Shown: positions 1-11,612 of the stretch, piece after piece
How positions within the stretch are numbered: the first letter of the stretch is position 1
How the letters are laid out: each line of letters begins with the position of its first letter
Assembly: GCA_037367405.1 (NCBI GenBank)
Contig: JAZKJV010001871.1
Location: 186,001-250,000, forward strand
Direction: 5' to 3'
Source of the DNA: Ottelia alismoides
Lineage: Eukaryota; Streptophyta; Magnoliopsida; Alismatales; Hydrocharitaceae
Length of the DNA: 64,000 nucleotides
Translations under genes and position numbers: made by a program
Notes under the pieces: model-generated
Seen by the model: only the letters and a program-made list of their open reading frames with translations
Database searches by the model: none
What the model was told of the DNA's origin: nothing

Positions 1-120
1 TCTACTTGGGAAAATGACTCATCTACACACTACATCAAAAAGACCAAAAAATTGAAAAATTCAAAAACATACGAAAAATGAAAAAATGAAAAATCTATAA
101 AGATTGAAAGGGGATAAGAT

Positions 121-745
121 TTGAAAATTTTGGATCCTACTCTGAGGGAAGCACTGGATAAAAGATCAATTTTTGAACTTCCCTTAAATCAGTCCATTGA
201 ACACATCCCCAGCCTGGAAAGATTTATAAAGAGTAAATTAATGCTGAAAAAGTCAGACAGGACAAGAACAAAGACTGAAAGACATATATTTTCAATGGAC
301 ACCCCTTTGATAATAAGGAGAAAAACCAAGAGTCGCAGAGTGAAGCGGTTGCCCAGATTTGACTATGGAATCAAAGACAACATTTATCCATGCTCGAATC
401 GATGACGACTCGCCAATCAATATCCTCCCGACCTCTGTATTTGACAAGATCAAACTCGATCCTATCAGGAAGATAAGAGAGAATGTTCAACTAGTTGATC
501 GATCAATAAAGCGGTAAAGAGGAACCATTTCAGTCATCCTTACATTCCAAGGTGCTCCGCTCAAGGTAGACTTTACGATCATTGATATTGAGCATCAAGG
601 AGAATTCACCCAGTCTCCAATCATTCTCAGAAAGCCATTCTTAGCCATAGCTAAGGCAATTATATAGTGCAAGACTCGAGAAATCAATTTTACAGCATTG
701 GGAACACTTCAATCTCATCGGTCTTTGAGGAACCATGATATTCTG
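121..745 (+). pseudogene. Tat/Athila-like gag-protease remnant (element E1)
   Basis: Degenerate retrotransposon polyprotein segment. The open stretch from 121 carries ELPLNQSIEHIPSLERFIK, matching the conserved block just upstream of the protease in Tat/Athila Ty3/gypsy elements. The same block (HIPLTLHEALEHIPLFQKHL) occurs in the minus-strand element near 61,850. A change of frame near 370-400 leads into an aspartic-protease-like fold: a degraded active-site segment reading DDDSPINILP where the family has a D-x-G-[SA]-S-type motif, then SPIILRKPFLAIAKAII, equivalent to the family's PIILGRPFLATAKA flap block. In-frame stops (near 516 and 666) and the damaged DxG show it is dead. It is the 5'-most part of an element whose 3' UTR and LTR follow. 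Confidence 0.7.
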
Positions 746-747
746 AG

Positions 748-1488
748 GTGACCCACGAAGTCATCAACAGTTGTAACCACCGAGCAATAGAAGAGCCCTA
801 CCTCACTGCTACACCTGAGATAGCGGTTGTTGAACTGAAATTTGGTTCAGAAACTCTCCCCACTCTTCTATTTCCCGCTACTATGACAGATCCTACAGAG
901 GAACACCAAATACATGACTTCTTATATGGTCCTGAAACATATGCATGGGCTTACCCTGAGTCATACATGATCTTATCTGAATACCTTGAACAAATCAATC
1001 CGACTCAAGAGTGCACCAACATTAAGACAACTTTTTAAGAACAAATACGTGGGATGTCGCTGACCAAGGAGGTCTATTTTAATGATTATTCATCTGAAAA
1101 CCTGATTGTCAGTCCTCACTCCAAGGACCTACACCTTCACAGACAACACAGACCAAAATGCCCATTCCAACTGCTCATTCATCTAATAAAGTATTCGATT
1201 AAAGCAACTAAGAAAGTCGCCTTTGACATGCCGGAAAAGGAATCTTCCGATGATTCCTCATCAGGTCTGGATAAAATAATCCTTATGAGTGAGGACAATT
1301 CAGTGGCTCTAAAACCCTATCTGAGAAAGCAGCCAAATATCGACTCTCATTGGACTATTCCTTCTCCTCACTATTATTCGTCTAGAGCCGATTGTCCCGG
1401 AATAATGTATATATACACCCCCTATATAATATATATATATACACCCCCTATATTCTCACTATTACCCATAGCTCGTACTTTTGCGTAA
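748..1488 (+). pseudogene. E1 post-protease spacer, unrecognised sequence
   Basis: Two successive open stretches (748-1038 and 1054-1488) continue from the protease remnant with few stops. They are acidic and Ser/Asp-rich (for example SSDDSSSGLD) and carry no domain I recognise. By position they match the protease-to-RT spacer of the minus-strand Tat/Athila element (60,600-61,330), which is similarly acidic, but I see no clear residue-level match. No RT, RNase H or integrase follows; the sequence passes straight into the element's 3' UTR. Probably non-functional. Confidence 0.4.
1395..1460 (+). repeat. duplicated TATATATACACCCCCTATA motif
   Basis: The motif TATATACACCCCCTATAT occurs twice in tandem (about 1406-1455), separated by AT dinucleotides. 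CCCCCTATA is the complement of the polypurine-tract core TATAGGGGG found at this element's LTR boundary (2742-2750). It lies at the end of the coding remnant, roughly where the related minus-strand element has its hairpin array. Confidence 0.6.
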
Positions 1489-2734
1489 GTCTATATGTAT
1501 TTGGGGGGGGTAACTAACTTGTAAAAATTAAAAAAAATGAGTTTTGCAACTAACACTGACTATGTCCAACCAAAAAAATTTGAAAATGGCTTTTTTTTTT
1601 GCACCAAAAAATTTTTGCATTAAAAATTTTCTTCTTCTTTCTCTTGCATTAATATATATATAATGTGTTTGCATTTCACGAATTTGCACTTCATCCAATA
1701 TTTCATGCATCTGTGAAAAGCCCTTGGGTTCTGAACTGAGTTATGAGCAGAAATCGAGAGTGGTTTCCTTAATCCACCTAATTTTCAGAGGAACTTCACC
1801 GAGAAAGAGGATTTTAGAAGCTTCAGGTCTATGACTTAATTCTTCATGTTCCACATGACAATGTGCAAGATTTTGACTCTTAGTATATAACCTCGTCTTC
1901 TCATTTTGGGTACAACTCTTGAATAGGGAATTAATTTGTACTCTCATATTATGCACTTAACTCTACTCAGACAGGATGTTGGAAAACTGTGTGAGTTTCT
2001 TTTCTGGTAGCGTGGACATCTAAAGACCAGAGTATGTGTTGAAATAAAGCTTCAAAAAAGGGATGGACGATTGGGCACAATTTCTTCTAAGACCCCAAAA
2101 CATGTACGTAAAATACGATTCCATATCCTTAGGGGCACAACAAGATCCATGCAGAGCTACCAAGAAAATCCAAACACAAGGAAGCCAACTACCACGTAAA
2201 TATTTGACCAAAAGGTCCAAATATTCAAAGAAAACCTGCAGATCTTAACGGAGACTTAGCTAAATTGGTCGGCTTCACAAGGAGAGGTGATTACACTAGC
2301 TACCCTCCAGTTCTTTTTCCCTTCTTCTAATTTCTCCCTCTTTTCGATTATGGAACACAGCATGGCAAACCTTAGAAGGAAATATCTGACTCCCCGAAGC
2401 TGAGTTATTGGAGGAGAGGTTTGCATGGTAGTCCAGCATTCTGGATGGGAAGAGATAAAACCTTTCACATACATGAGTCAATTGTTCAAAGTTCATGGGG
2501 TATGTTTTGGGGGAGGATTGATCTAAGCTAACTTCTGAGCCGAAACTGTGATAATGATGTGTAGAACTTGGAGGTTGTTGATTTTAAAACCCTAATTCTC
2601 ACAGAAGTTCCGTCAAACTAATAATCCAAAGGTCGATGCTAACTCCATTTTCACCTTCTACTCCTGGTCTTGGTAAGGAGCCCAATCTCAATTCACCTCA
2701 TTGCATTTCTTTTGATGCTCAGGGACGAGCATGG
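1489..2734 (+). other. E1 3' untranslated region
   Basis: Non-coding stretch between the coding remnant and the LTR. It is collinear with the 3' UTR of the minus-strand Tat/Athila element: the blocks around 1768-1860 (CCTTAATCCACCTAATTTTC, then CAGGTCTATGACTTAATTCTT) have close counterparts on the minus strand at about 52,430-52,510. The block around 2022-2065 (CTAAAGACCAGAGTATG ... GCTTCAAAAAAGGGATGG) spans the empty site of the chromovirus B insertion. Short open frames here are not credible genes. Confidence 0.7.
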
Positions 2735-2751
2735 TTTAAGTATAGGGGGAT
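2735..2751 (+). promoter_or_regulatory. polypurine tract of E1
   Basis: TTTAAGTATAGGGGGAT lies immediately before the LTR start. A purine-rich run directly upstream of a TG-starting LTR is the plus-strand primer site of LTR retrotransposons and identifies the following LTR as the 3' LTR of a plus-strand element. The core AAGTATAGGGG recurs at the LTR edge of the minus-strand element (47658-47672) and in the array at 53414-53757. Confidence 0.75.
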
Positions 2752-3783
2752 TGTGAATCTCAGATTCATAACTCTAAAAGTGACTAATTAAGCTCAAATC
2801 CCCAAAATTCATTGGCAATTATTCATTTATATCTCATAACTATCATTCATGCATGTACAAATAATAATTGCATTCTATCACTCATAATTGCATAAAATAA
2901 GAAGCCAAAAATCACAGCCCAATTGACCTGGAAAATAGGCTAAATTCCCTAATTTTTAATTAATTCACGCTAACTCCAACTATCTGAAACCTCTTCCATT
3001 GTGTACATAGTACTAACAAGAATAAATGAAAAATACAAAAAAAATCACTAACATAAATAAGTGGACAAAAAAATCAAAACCTAATTCCAGGATTTTCAGA
3101 CTAAAATGATGATATCTTCCTCATACAGTGTCTAATTTGATCCTACTCACTTTTGAACTAATATACATTCAAATACCTTCAAAGTAAGACCAAGTTCAAG
3201 TGAATCAGAGCTCATATGTGAAATTTGGGTTTTGGGCCTCTTTTGTACATTGTATATTTTAGCAGTTTTTGACCTATTATTTTATGTACATAATTAACTC
3301 TTTTTATTTATATCTTTTTTATTTATTTTATTTGATTAAGGTTTTAATAAAATGCGTAAAAATCCAAATCCAAAATAAGCTTGAAATCAAAGAAACTAAC
3401 TGAGTCCCAATCTTCACTGACAGCTTGTATAAAAGTCCTCTTTTTTGTATTTTATTTTATTTCTTCGTTTTCATAATTAATAAAAAAACCAAAAAATAGA
3501 TTAATGTGTAAATATTTATCTTTGTAATATTATATTTTTTCGATTTTTGTCTTATTTAAAAATAAAAAAATACAATACCCAAAATCAAGGTTTTCTATGT
3601 ACATAGAATACACCCAAAAATATCACTTTTTTGCAAATGACCGATTTTGATTTTGGTCCCTTCATGAAAGTTGTAGATCTCATCGATACAAGAAACTTTC
3701 GCGAAGTAATTTTTTTGATCTGATGTTGTTTCTATTTCTTTTTTATTTTTCTTTTCCTTTTATTTTGATTTTTCTAGAGCTAA

Positions 3784-3953
3784 CACGTGCAAGTCTTGGA
3801 GCTACCACGTGTCACCCATTTTTGGTTATATATTTAATTTATTAAAAAATAGAAAAATAGAAAAATATTAATTAAAATTTAAAAATAATAATAAATAAAA
3901 AATGAGGGCTGCACATGTTGAGTATGTGCCTCCACCGCATGTGCCAGCACGTG
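3784..3953 (+). promoter_or_regulatory. G-box (CACGTG) cluster in LTR1
   Basis: Three CACGTG hexamers at 3784-3789, 3806-3811 and 3948-3953, about 310-480 bp upstream of the LTR TATA box. CACGTG is the core bound by plant bZIP/bHLH factors (G-box/ABRE). The sibling LTR at 8530-11612 also has three in the equivalent interval. A regulatory role is inferred. Confidence 0.5.
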
Positions 3954-4263
3954 CTCCACCTTCCTCTCCATCTTGCGGAGCTGGCCGACAATCACTCCTG
4001 CATTCCTTATTTGGTCGGTCGTCGCCCATCTCCACATCCGTATACCCTCTTCAACCTCGCAACAGCCAATCACCCCTGAACTTCCTTCCCTGGCCCCGAG
4101 TCTCATCCCGCATATCCCATCTAATCCCCAGACGCATCTCACGTCCCTCGTCAACTCCGATCACCTTCCCAATCCAGCGTGCCATCTTCCAGATCTGGTC
4201 GTACCCTCAAAATCGCTGCCCATCCTCGATTCCCTTCTAATCCCGGCCAACCTCCAACAACCC

Positions 4264-4269
4264 TATAAA
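4264..4269 (+). promoter_or_regulatory. TATA box of LTR1
   Basis: TATAAA at the start of the GC-rich, CT-rich middle of the LTR, at the position where the paralogous LTR has TATTTAA (9945-9951). Likely the retrotransposon promoter. Confidence 0.45.
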
Positions 4270-6134
4270 CCCAACGCTCCTCCACCGGAGCCAGCATCAG
4301 CCGATTACCCAATAGCAAGGAAGAGCCCCGACCTCATGCGGTGATAGTGTCAACCGTCCTTCCTCCTACACCGGCGAGATCCAATGCCTCTCCAAGGCAC
4401 CGTCGTAGAGCTCCTCCATCGAGCATCTGCATCTGCTCCGGCCATACACACCACTGAGCCACCTTCCCAGGTATTTACCCCCAGTTCTTTCTTCACATAT
4501 TCATCGTCTCCACCATTGCACCTCCATTCCCCTCCACCTCCCCTCATTCATCTCCATCCTCCACCTATCTCTTCGCTCCATCGTACACTATACACGTGCA
4601 ACCTCTTCATCCCCGATCATGACCACCTCGGTACCTCTTCACCCCCATACGACATCCCTCAACTACAACCGAAGACACCTCGATGCAAGAGGTACACCTA
4701 CTACGCTTGTGCCTTCGACTACAATCGGAGCCACCCCCTTGTAGGAGGTCCAACTACTATGCCTGCGCCTTCGACTACATCTCTCCATTGCACTACACAT
4801 CATAGAGCATCTTCACCGTACAACTGCATTGACTCTAGCCGACCATCACCATCGGAACGCCTCCTCTGCCTTCGACCTCTCGCTTCCCCAATGTATGTTG
4901 ACCATGTGTCAGTCACAGGAGCTCCATGCTTGTCATCGTTAGGTCGTCTGTGCCACTCCACCAGCCGAGGTCAGTCTAATTGTACAACATCCCTCCTTGG
5001 ATCAGGCACTTGCCTCACACGTGCCCTAGTGGACTATCTGCGAAGAAGCCCCCCGCAGATACACTAACTACACGAGGAACCCCCGGCCCAGAGGTAACAT
5101 GCTTCGCACGTGAGGCACTAGAAATTTTGTAAGAATCCCCTCTAGGGATTGTTAATTCCTCTTAAGTCCTCCCTCTGCATTTTTATTTTCTTTAATTATT
5201 GTGAAAATTGCAAACTGAACCCTACATTCTTATTACATTTCGAGTCTATTTATTACATCTTTTTATCATTAAAAAATTCCACCTTGTTATTCATATAATT
5301 CTCTACATTATGGCATACTTGTGATATTTTTATTCTCTGTGGTTAATTAATAATTATATTCTTGCGTAAAATTGTGTATTTTTCCATTCCAAGCTTAGAA
5401 ATTCATAGTTAATTAACCAATGCTCAAAAATTGCCAAAAAATCCCAAGTAATAGAATTAAATGTATTTAACATTGTGTCTAAAAGAATTGCATTTGCATG
5501 CATATTTTGCTCTATAAAATTGTTTTGTGCATTTTAATAATTGCTTTTTAATAGGTATTAAACTCATCATTTTTAGGATTTAAGATTTTTCTAGGATATT
5601 GCATTTATTGTTTTATCTTAGATAATTTTATATCATGAAAATAAGTAGTTTTAATATTTATAATAATTAATTATTGAAATTCACTTTTTTGCATTCATAA
5701 TTTCATTAAGTATTCATCTTGCATCTAAAAATTCCAAATAAATTATAGTATGTTTATTTCATCATTATTTACATCTGGCCAAATTTCGTAATTTTTGGAC
5801 TCTGGTTAACTGATAATTGCATTCTAGTCCTAAAAATCAGCCTCATTTGCATTTTGCATTCCAAAATTGCATTAAAAATACCAAAAATATCCTGCCTCAA
5901 AAACCGCACACAAAATTCGATAGACATAATCCTAAGTTGTTCCTTTACCTCCTTGAGTTCAACCTTGGGACTTTCCTAAGTAAAATAAACATAAAATCAC
6001 TCAAATTAGTTGGATTAAATTTCTAAGTGATTATTTCTTTATTGATTCTGATTACCTGCCTACAACGAAATGACACGTCATTAATTTAAATGCTTAATTC
6101 ACGCAAATTAAAGTAGGGTTTTCACGACTCGTCA

Positions 6135-8529
6135 GCCCCCGCTTGAGACTAACACTCAGGATACTAATCAATGTGACCTACTATAAATAGTAAGTACCAA
6201 CCTTAAGTGAAAGAAGTGAAGGACAGGCAACCGAACATAACTACTTAGCACCGCACATCTGAAACCAAGAGTGTACACCGGCAAAGAGGTAACATCGATG
6301 GGCCACGTAGTATGTCCCCCAACCAACGATTTGTCAAGATCACGGTCATCTAAGCTTCCACCAGGGACCCCAAGGGTCCATGCCCTCCTTTGGCAACGCT
6401 ACTCAAAGCTACCCCCATGCCACTGAAAGTCAGACACTTTGCCATGAAATTAAAACTACATTGGGAAACTTGACCATTGGTCCTAAAAGACAAAACTCAG
6501 TCTGAAGTGTATGCATGATGCTCAAATCTCATTCTCACCAGACCTCATCCAATCCATTAACTCATTTAATTCAATTTAAGTTACTTCAGATCCGTTTCAC
6601 TTGATTATCAATTTATTGATATAATCCATGCATTTTTAGAATCATATTCCATAAATTTTAAGGTCCAAATGGGTCCACAATCTCACAATGATCGATCATC
6701 CTTAAAGGCATGATCGATCATGCATGATCCATCAAAAAAATACATGATCAATCAGGCATGATCCATTAGCAAAATTGCACAATCAATCATACCTGGATAG
6801 TAGTCAAAACCACTCTAACGATGTCCCACGAACTCGCTCTGATCGATGATCCAAATACACCATTGTGTTTCTGTTACATGCACATCATGAAAACTTGCTT
6901 GGATCGAACATGGCCACGAATTAACCAGAAAATCTGAAAATGTGTTGCGATAAGTTACTCATCATGTCCAAAATTGTGATGAATTGCGACCAAAACCCTG
7001 ACAATAGGTATCTCGCATCCCCTTTAACTCAATGATGCGAAAACAATGCAAACCCGACAACAAAAGGAGGGTGAAAAATTGTACCTCAGAGTCGTCCCTC
7101 ATGAGACTCCCTCACCTATAATAGTTGTTTAGTGATGTTTAGCATACTTATGTACCAACCATGTGAATCCACATGTCAAGGCCTTTGCGGCAGTGCCCTC
7201 GGATCTTCAATTGACTCCACACGTCGAGGCCTTTGACAAAATTAAGGGGTATAATGAACTTTTAAAAAAATGAAAAATTTTCTGTGTGTCAATTTTGACT
7301 ACTGGATTAAAAATGATTAGATATTTTTCAGTGAGGGAACTACAGTCTCCCTTAGCAGATTGGGTGGTTAAAGTACAATGTGTAACGCATCATCCTAAAG
7401 TAACACGGGTAGCCATTTTACAGTCTGTACATACACCCATACTGGTTGGAAGTTGATGCAACTAACCATATGAATTTAAACTAGTCATTATTTCATTAAG
7501 AAAACTAACTCACTTATAGTTTTATCCCTGACACATTCACTCTGCACAAGACTTTCGTATTCTAGACTACTTGGTTTAGAGTGACACTTGAGTCTGTGTC
7601 GCATCACTTTTGTCCATTAGGGTTCTAAGACTTAATTACTCAACATCCCTAGTTAGACAATATATGTCCTATATTACATATAGAATCTCAAAAGCTCAAA
7701 GGAATTTGACAAGCACAACACTTGCACGATGGCATAATCTTTATGATGAGTCAATGTTTTTCCTGAGGAACTAGGATAAGAGACTTGAGTTCGGATCTGA
7801 TTCATGAGGATGGGACTTGATTGAGGGTCACTTCGTGAAACCTAAGTGTCAACACATAAGCCAGCATGGGGACAATGTCCATATACTAATCTTGACTTAA
7901 CCTAGGTGCTAATGTACGTAAAAACCTTAAAAATATGGATTATCATGCGCCAACTTGGCAAAAAAAAGTGGATATAGCCAAAAATAAAAAGAAAAGAAAG
8001 TGAAAAAAAACTCTCACGCTACAACTTACATTCAAAAGATCTTCCACCAAAAGTGAGTGCTCTCAACCTTTTCAAAGTGTACACTTGACCAACTATTAGG
8101 CCATAAGAGTCATGCGAGCGCCCAAAAAGGGATCTGCATCGTATAGTGATACAAGTTTTGGTATTGAAGGTATAATAGATACTCAAAAGAGACATAATGT
8201 GATGCATTCCCAGGAAAAAAAGTGTAGATGATTCTGAAATCTCTTGACGGACATGATGATTCACAACCAAAAATAGATGTGTATGTGTAATAAGGCACCC
8301 AAGAGATCCTTGTTCCAATGAGAAGAGAAAAGAAATGGCACAATCCTACTTCCTCCATATTTGGCATGTTCACCATCACACCTTTAATTCTGACAACTAA
8401 AGAGATGGTGAATTAATGGGTGTTAATGTTCTTTTATCTCATTGTACCAATATTTTTTTGGAAGACATGATGTAGATGGATGCGTGCGGCTATATTTATT
8501 GGTGTTGTATATATATCTCTTTTGTGGAT
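6135..8529. other. intergenic sequence between LTR1 and LTR2, no gene recognised
   Basis: About 2.4 kb without a recognisable domain on either strand. It contains a patch of GATCGATCAT/CATGATCNATCA words (about 6690-6790) and an imperfect repeat of AGGCCTTTG (7179 and 7219). The minus-strand open frames at 8019-8379 show no family match. It is probably old, decayed repeat sequence. Confidence 0.5.
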
Positions 8530-11500
8530 TGATGAATCTCAGATTCATCACTCTAAAAGTGACTAATTAAGCTCAAATCCCCTAAATTCATCTGCATTTC
8601 ATCCATTATACTGTTTAATTAGCATTCATGCATGAATAAATAATAATCGCATTTTATCACTTATAATTGCATAAAATAAAGAGCCAAAAATCCCAGCCCA
8701 ATTGACCTGTAAAATAAGCTAAATTCCCTGATTTTTAACTAATTCATGCTAACTCCAAATCACCTGAAACCACCTCGATTGTTTACATATTAGAAACAGG
8801 AATAAATGAAAAATACAAAAAAAAATCACTAACATAAATAAGTGGACCAGAAACCCAAAACCTAATTCCAGTATTTCCAGACTAAAATGCTGATCTCTTC
8901 CTCATATGTTGTCTGATTTGATCCTACTCATTTTTGAACTAATACACATTCAAATACCTTCAAAACAAGGCCAAGGTCAAGTGAATCAGAGCTCATACGT
9001 GAAAGTTGGGTTTTGGGCCTCTTTTGTATATTTTGTGTTTTAGCGGTTTTTGACCTGTTATTTTATGTACATAATCAACTTATTTTATTTTATTTCTTTC
9101 TCATTTATCTTCTTTGATTAAAATTTTATTAAAATGTGTAAAAATCCAAATCCAAAATGAGCTTGAAATCAAAGAAACTAACTGAGTCCGAGTCTTCACC
9201 AACAGTCTGTGCAAAAGTTGCCGTTTTCGCATTTTATTTTATTTCTTATTTTTCTTCCTTAATAAAAATCCAAAAAATAGATTAATGTGTAGATGTTTAT
9301 CTTTGATTTTATTGTAATTTTTCTCGATTTTTATCTTTTTAAAAATGACAAAAAATTTTATAACCCAAAAATCAAGGTATTCTATGCACAATACCCAAAA
9401 AATATTACTTTATGCAAATGATCGATTTTAGTCTTAGTCTCTTTATGAAATATGTATATCTCGTCAAGACGAGCAACTCTCGTGAAGAAAATTTTTAGAT
9501 CCGAGGTTGTTTGCTATTTCTTTTTTATTTTTCTTTCCTTTTTATTTTTCGATTTTTCTGGGGCTGACACGTAGCCGCTCCTGGAGCCGCCACGTGTCAC
9601 CCATTTTTGGAGGCATTTATCATTTGTTTTATTAAAAATAAAAAAAATAATAAATAAATAAACTCGCACGTGTTGTGCACATGCCCCCAATGCACGTGCC
9701 CTACTGTCTTCTCCCCCAATTTTCGTCATCGTCACGGTCAATTCGCTGCCTCCCCAAGATTTCGCAACCGCCTCCCCTCATCATTCAAATGCCTACACCA
9801 CCTACCTCTTCCATCTCTCACCCCCAATCGAATCCCCCAAATCTCATCACCGATTTCAATCTCTAAATCCCCTTCAATTCCCAATCAATCAGCCCTAGTC
9901 AAATCTCTAATCTCGATCACCTTCCATAGCCGGTCCTCCTCTACTATTTAACCCATAGCCACCTCCCTCTCTAGACTCATTCGTCGTTAGAACGACTTCA
10001 CGAAGAAGCTCGGTGGTGACATCCCAAGCTCCTCCCCCTTCTATCCGATGAGATCCGAGGCCATAAGCCTCATTGCAGCTCCGTAGTTCGACGTTGCAGC
10101 CTCTGCTCTGGTCTTGCTTTTGACCGTCGACCCCCATATCTTACAGACCGCCTACGACATCGGAGCCACTTCTCCACCCAGCTAGCAGCCCGTCTTCACC
10201 GCTCCAGACCCTTCATCAACCATCGACGAGCCCCTCTGCCTTGAAGCCACATCCTTCACAACCTCCAGGAGCTTCATCTGTAGTCGCTCAACTATCGTGC
10301 TCGAGCACCACCATGCCATGCAACCCAGCCACCATTTCGCCTTCGACTCCAGAGGCGACCACCCCCCTCTGCTCCACCGTCGGGCGGGAGGCCCGAGGCC
10401 CTCTCTGCAAGTTTGGCACGTGACAGGAGGGATCTTTTACAAGAGTTCCTCCCCCCATCTTCCTCCATACTCCAGACCACCCCCCCCCCCCGCACATGAT
10501 ACACACATGGGGGTGGACATTTTGCAGAGAAGACCCTAGGACCTCGTACCATTTCCAACCAGTCCCCGCATGTCCAAGGGTAACATGCTTGGCACGTAAC
10601 CGCTTGGATTTTTGTAGAAAACCTCTTGGGGTTTAGGTAATAACAGTTTAGCCCATGTTCTACATTTTCTATATTATTTACTTATTGTAATTTGCATTGA
10701 GACCCCCGTGTTCCCTCTTTATTTTGAACTTCTAAATCACATCTTTTTATTATTTAAAATTTAGCTTGATGTTCTACAATTAATTATCTATATGGAATGT
10801 TTGTGATATCTTTACTCTCTATGGTTAATTAATAATTAATATTATTGTGATAAATTGCATATTTTACCCAATCAGTGCTTAGAAATTCATAGTTAATTAA
10901 CCACTGCTCGAAAAAATCTCGAAAATGCACGGATCATATAATTAGTTGTATTTAACATCAGTCCTAAAAAGATTTTCATTTGCATGCATGGTTTGCTCTA
11001 TAAAAATCTTTTTGTAGATTCCAATCATTAATTTTTAATAGGTATTAAATCTCGTATTTTCAAGGTTTAGAATTTTTTGAGATCAATCACCTAGTGATAG
11101 ATCTTTTAAATTATCCTTTGAAAATAAATAGGTTTAATATTTATTATAATTAAATATTGAAATTCACACCATTTGCATTCATAAATTCGTTGTTTATTCA
11201 TATTGCATCCAAAAATTCTAAAAAAAATAAAATGCATTTATGTCATCATAATAGACATGTCACCCAAGTTTCATCATTTTTGGTCATCGTTTGATTGATA
11301 TTCATTTTTTAGTCCCTAAAATTGGCCACATTTGCATTTTGGATTCTAAAATTACATAAAAATACCAAAAATAGTCCTCTTTGATAATCGTGAATGGATT
11401 TCGATAGACAAAGTCCTAAGTTGTTCCTTTGCCTCCTTGAGTTCGACATTGGGACTTGCCCAAGTAAAATAAACAAAAAAACCACACCGATTAAAAATTG

Positions 11501-11612
11501 AATAAATTATTATGGTTATTTCTTGATCGATTCCGAATTCCCATCTACAAAGAAATGACAAATTTAAACAATAATTCACGTAGATTAATGTAGGGTTTTC
11601 GCAATCTCGTCA
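8530..11612 (+). mobile_element. LTR2, probable solo LTR of the LTR1 family (3.08 kb)
   Basis: Begins TGATGAATCTCAGATTCATC and ends AATCTCGTCA; collinear with LTR1 from end to end. The terminal bases form a short imperfect inverted repeat (TGATGA/TCGTCA). No polypurine tract precedes it and no coding remnant follows, so it is most simply a solo LTR. The 5 bp flanks are TGGAT (left) and TAGAC (right), a target duplication only if two transitions have occurred, so boundary support is moderate. Confidence 0.7.
9591..9951 (+). promoter_or_regulatory. G-box cluster and TATA box of LTR2
   Basis: CACGTG at 9591-9596, 9667-9672 and 9693-9698, followed by TATTTAA at 9945-9951 at the edge of the CT-rich leader. 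This is the same arrangement as in LTR1. It is inferred to be the LTR promoter. Confidence 0.45.

Larger units (their letters stand above)
2752..6134 (+). mobile_element. 3' LTR of Tat/Athila-like element E1 (LTR1, 3.38 kb)
   Basis: Long terminal repeat beginning TGTGAATCTCAGATTCAT and ending ACGACTCGTCA. It is collinear over its whole length with the LTR at 8530-11612: the same start, the same AT-rich 5' half, a GC-rich middle (3,900-5,120) and the same tail AGTAGGGTTTTCxC. The GC-rich middle lies around a TATA box and gives long open frames (for example 4384-5067) that look like LTR transcript leader, not protein. The polypurine tract just upstream makes it a 3' LTR. No target duplication can be tested because the 5' end is outside the window. 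Confidence 0.8.

Noticed and set aside
4384..5067. 227-residue open frame on the plus strand
   Set aside because: It lies in the GC/CT-rich leader of LTR1, has Ser/Pro/His-rich composition without domains, and the homologous part of LTR2 does not keep the frame.
8019..8379. Overlapping minus-strand open frames of 89-99 residues
   Set aside because: No recognisable family, no supporting context, and two frames compete over the same bases; treated as chance.
2752..11612. LTR1 and LTR2 as the two LTRs of one element with internal region 6135-8529
   Set aside because: LTR1 is directly preceded by a polypurine tract and E1's 3' UTR, so it is a 3' LTR. No PBS or coding sequence follows LTR1, and no polypurine tract precedes LTR2.
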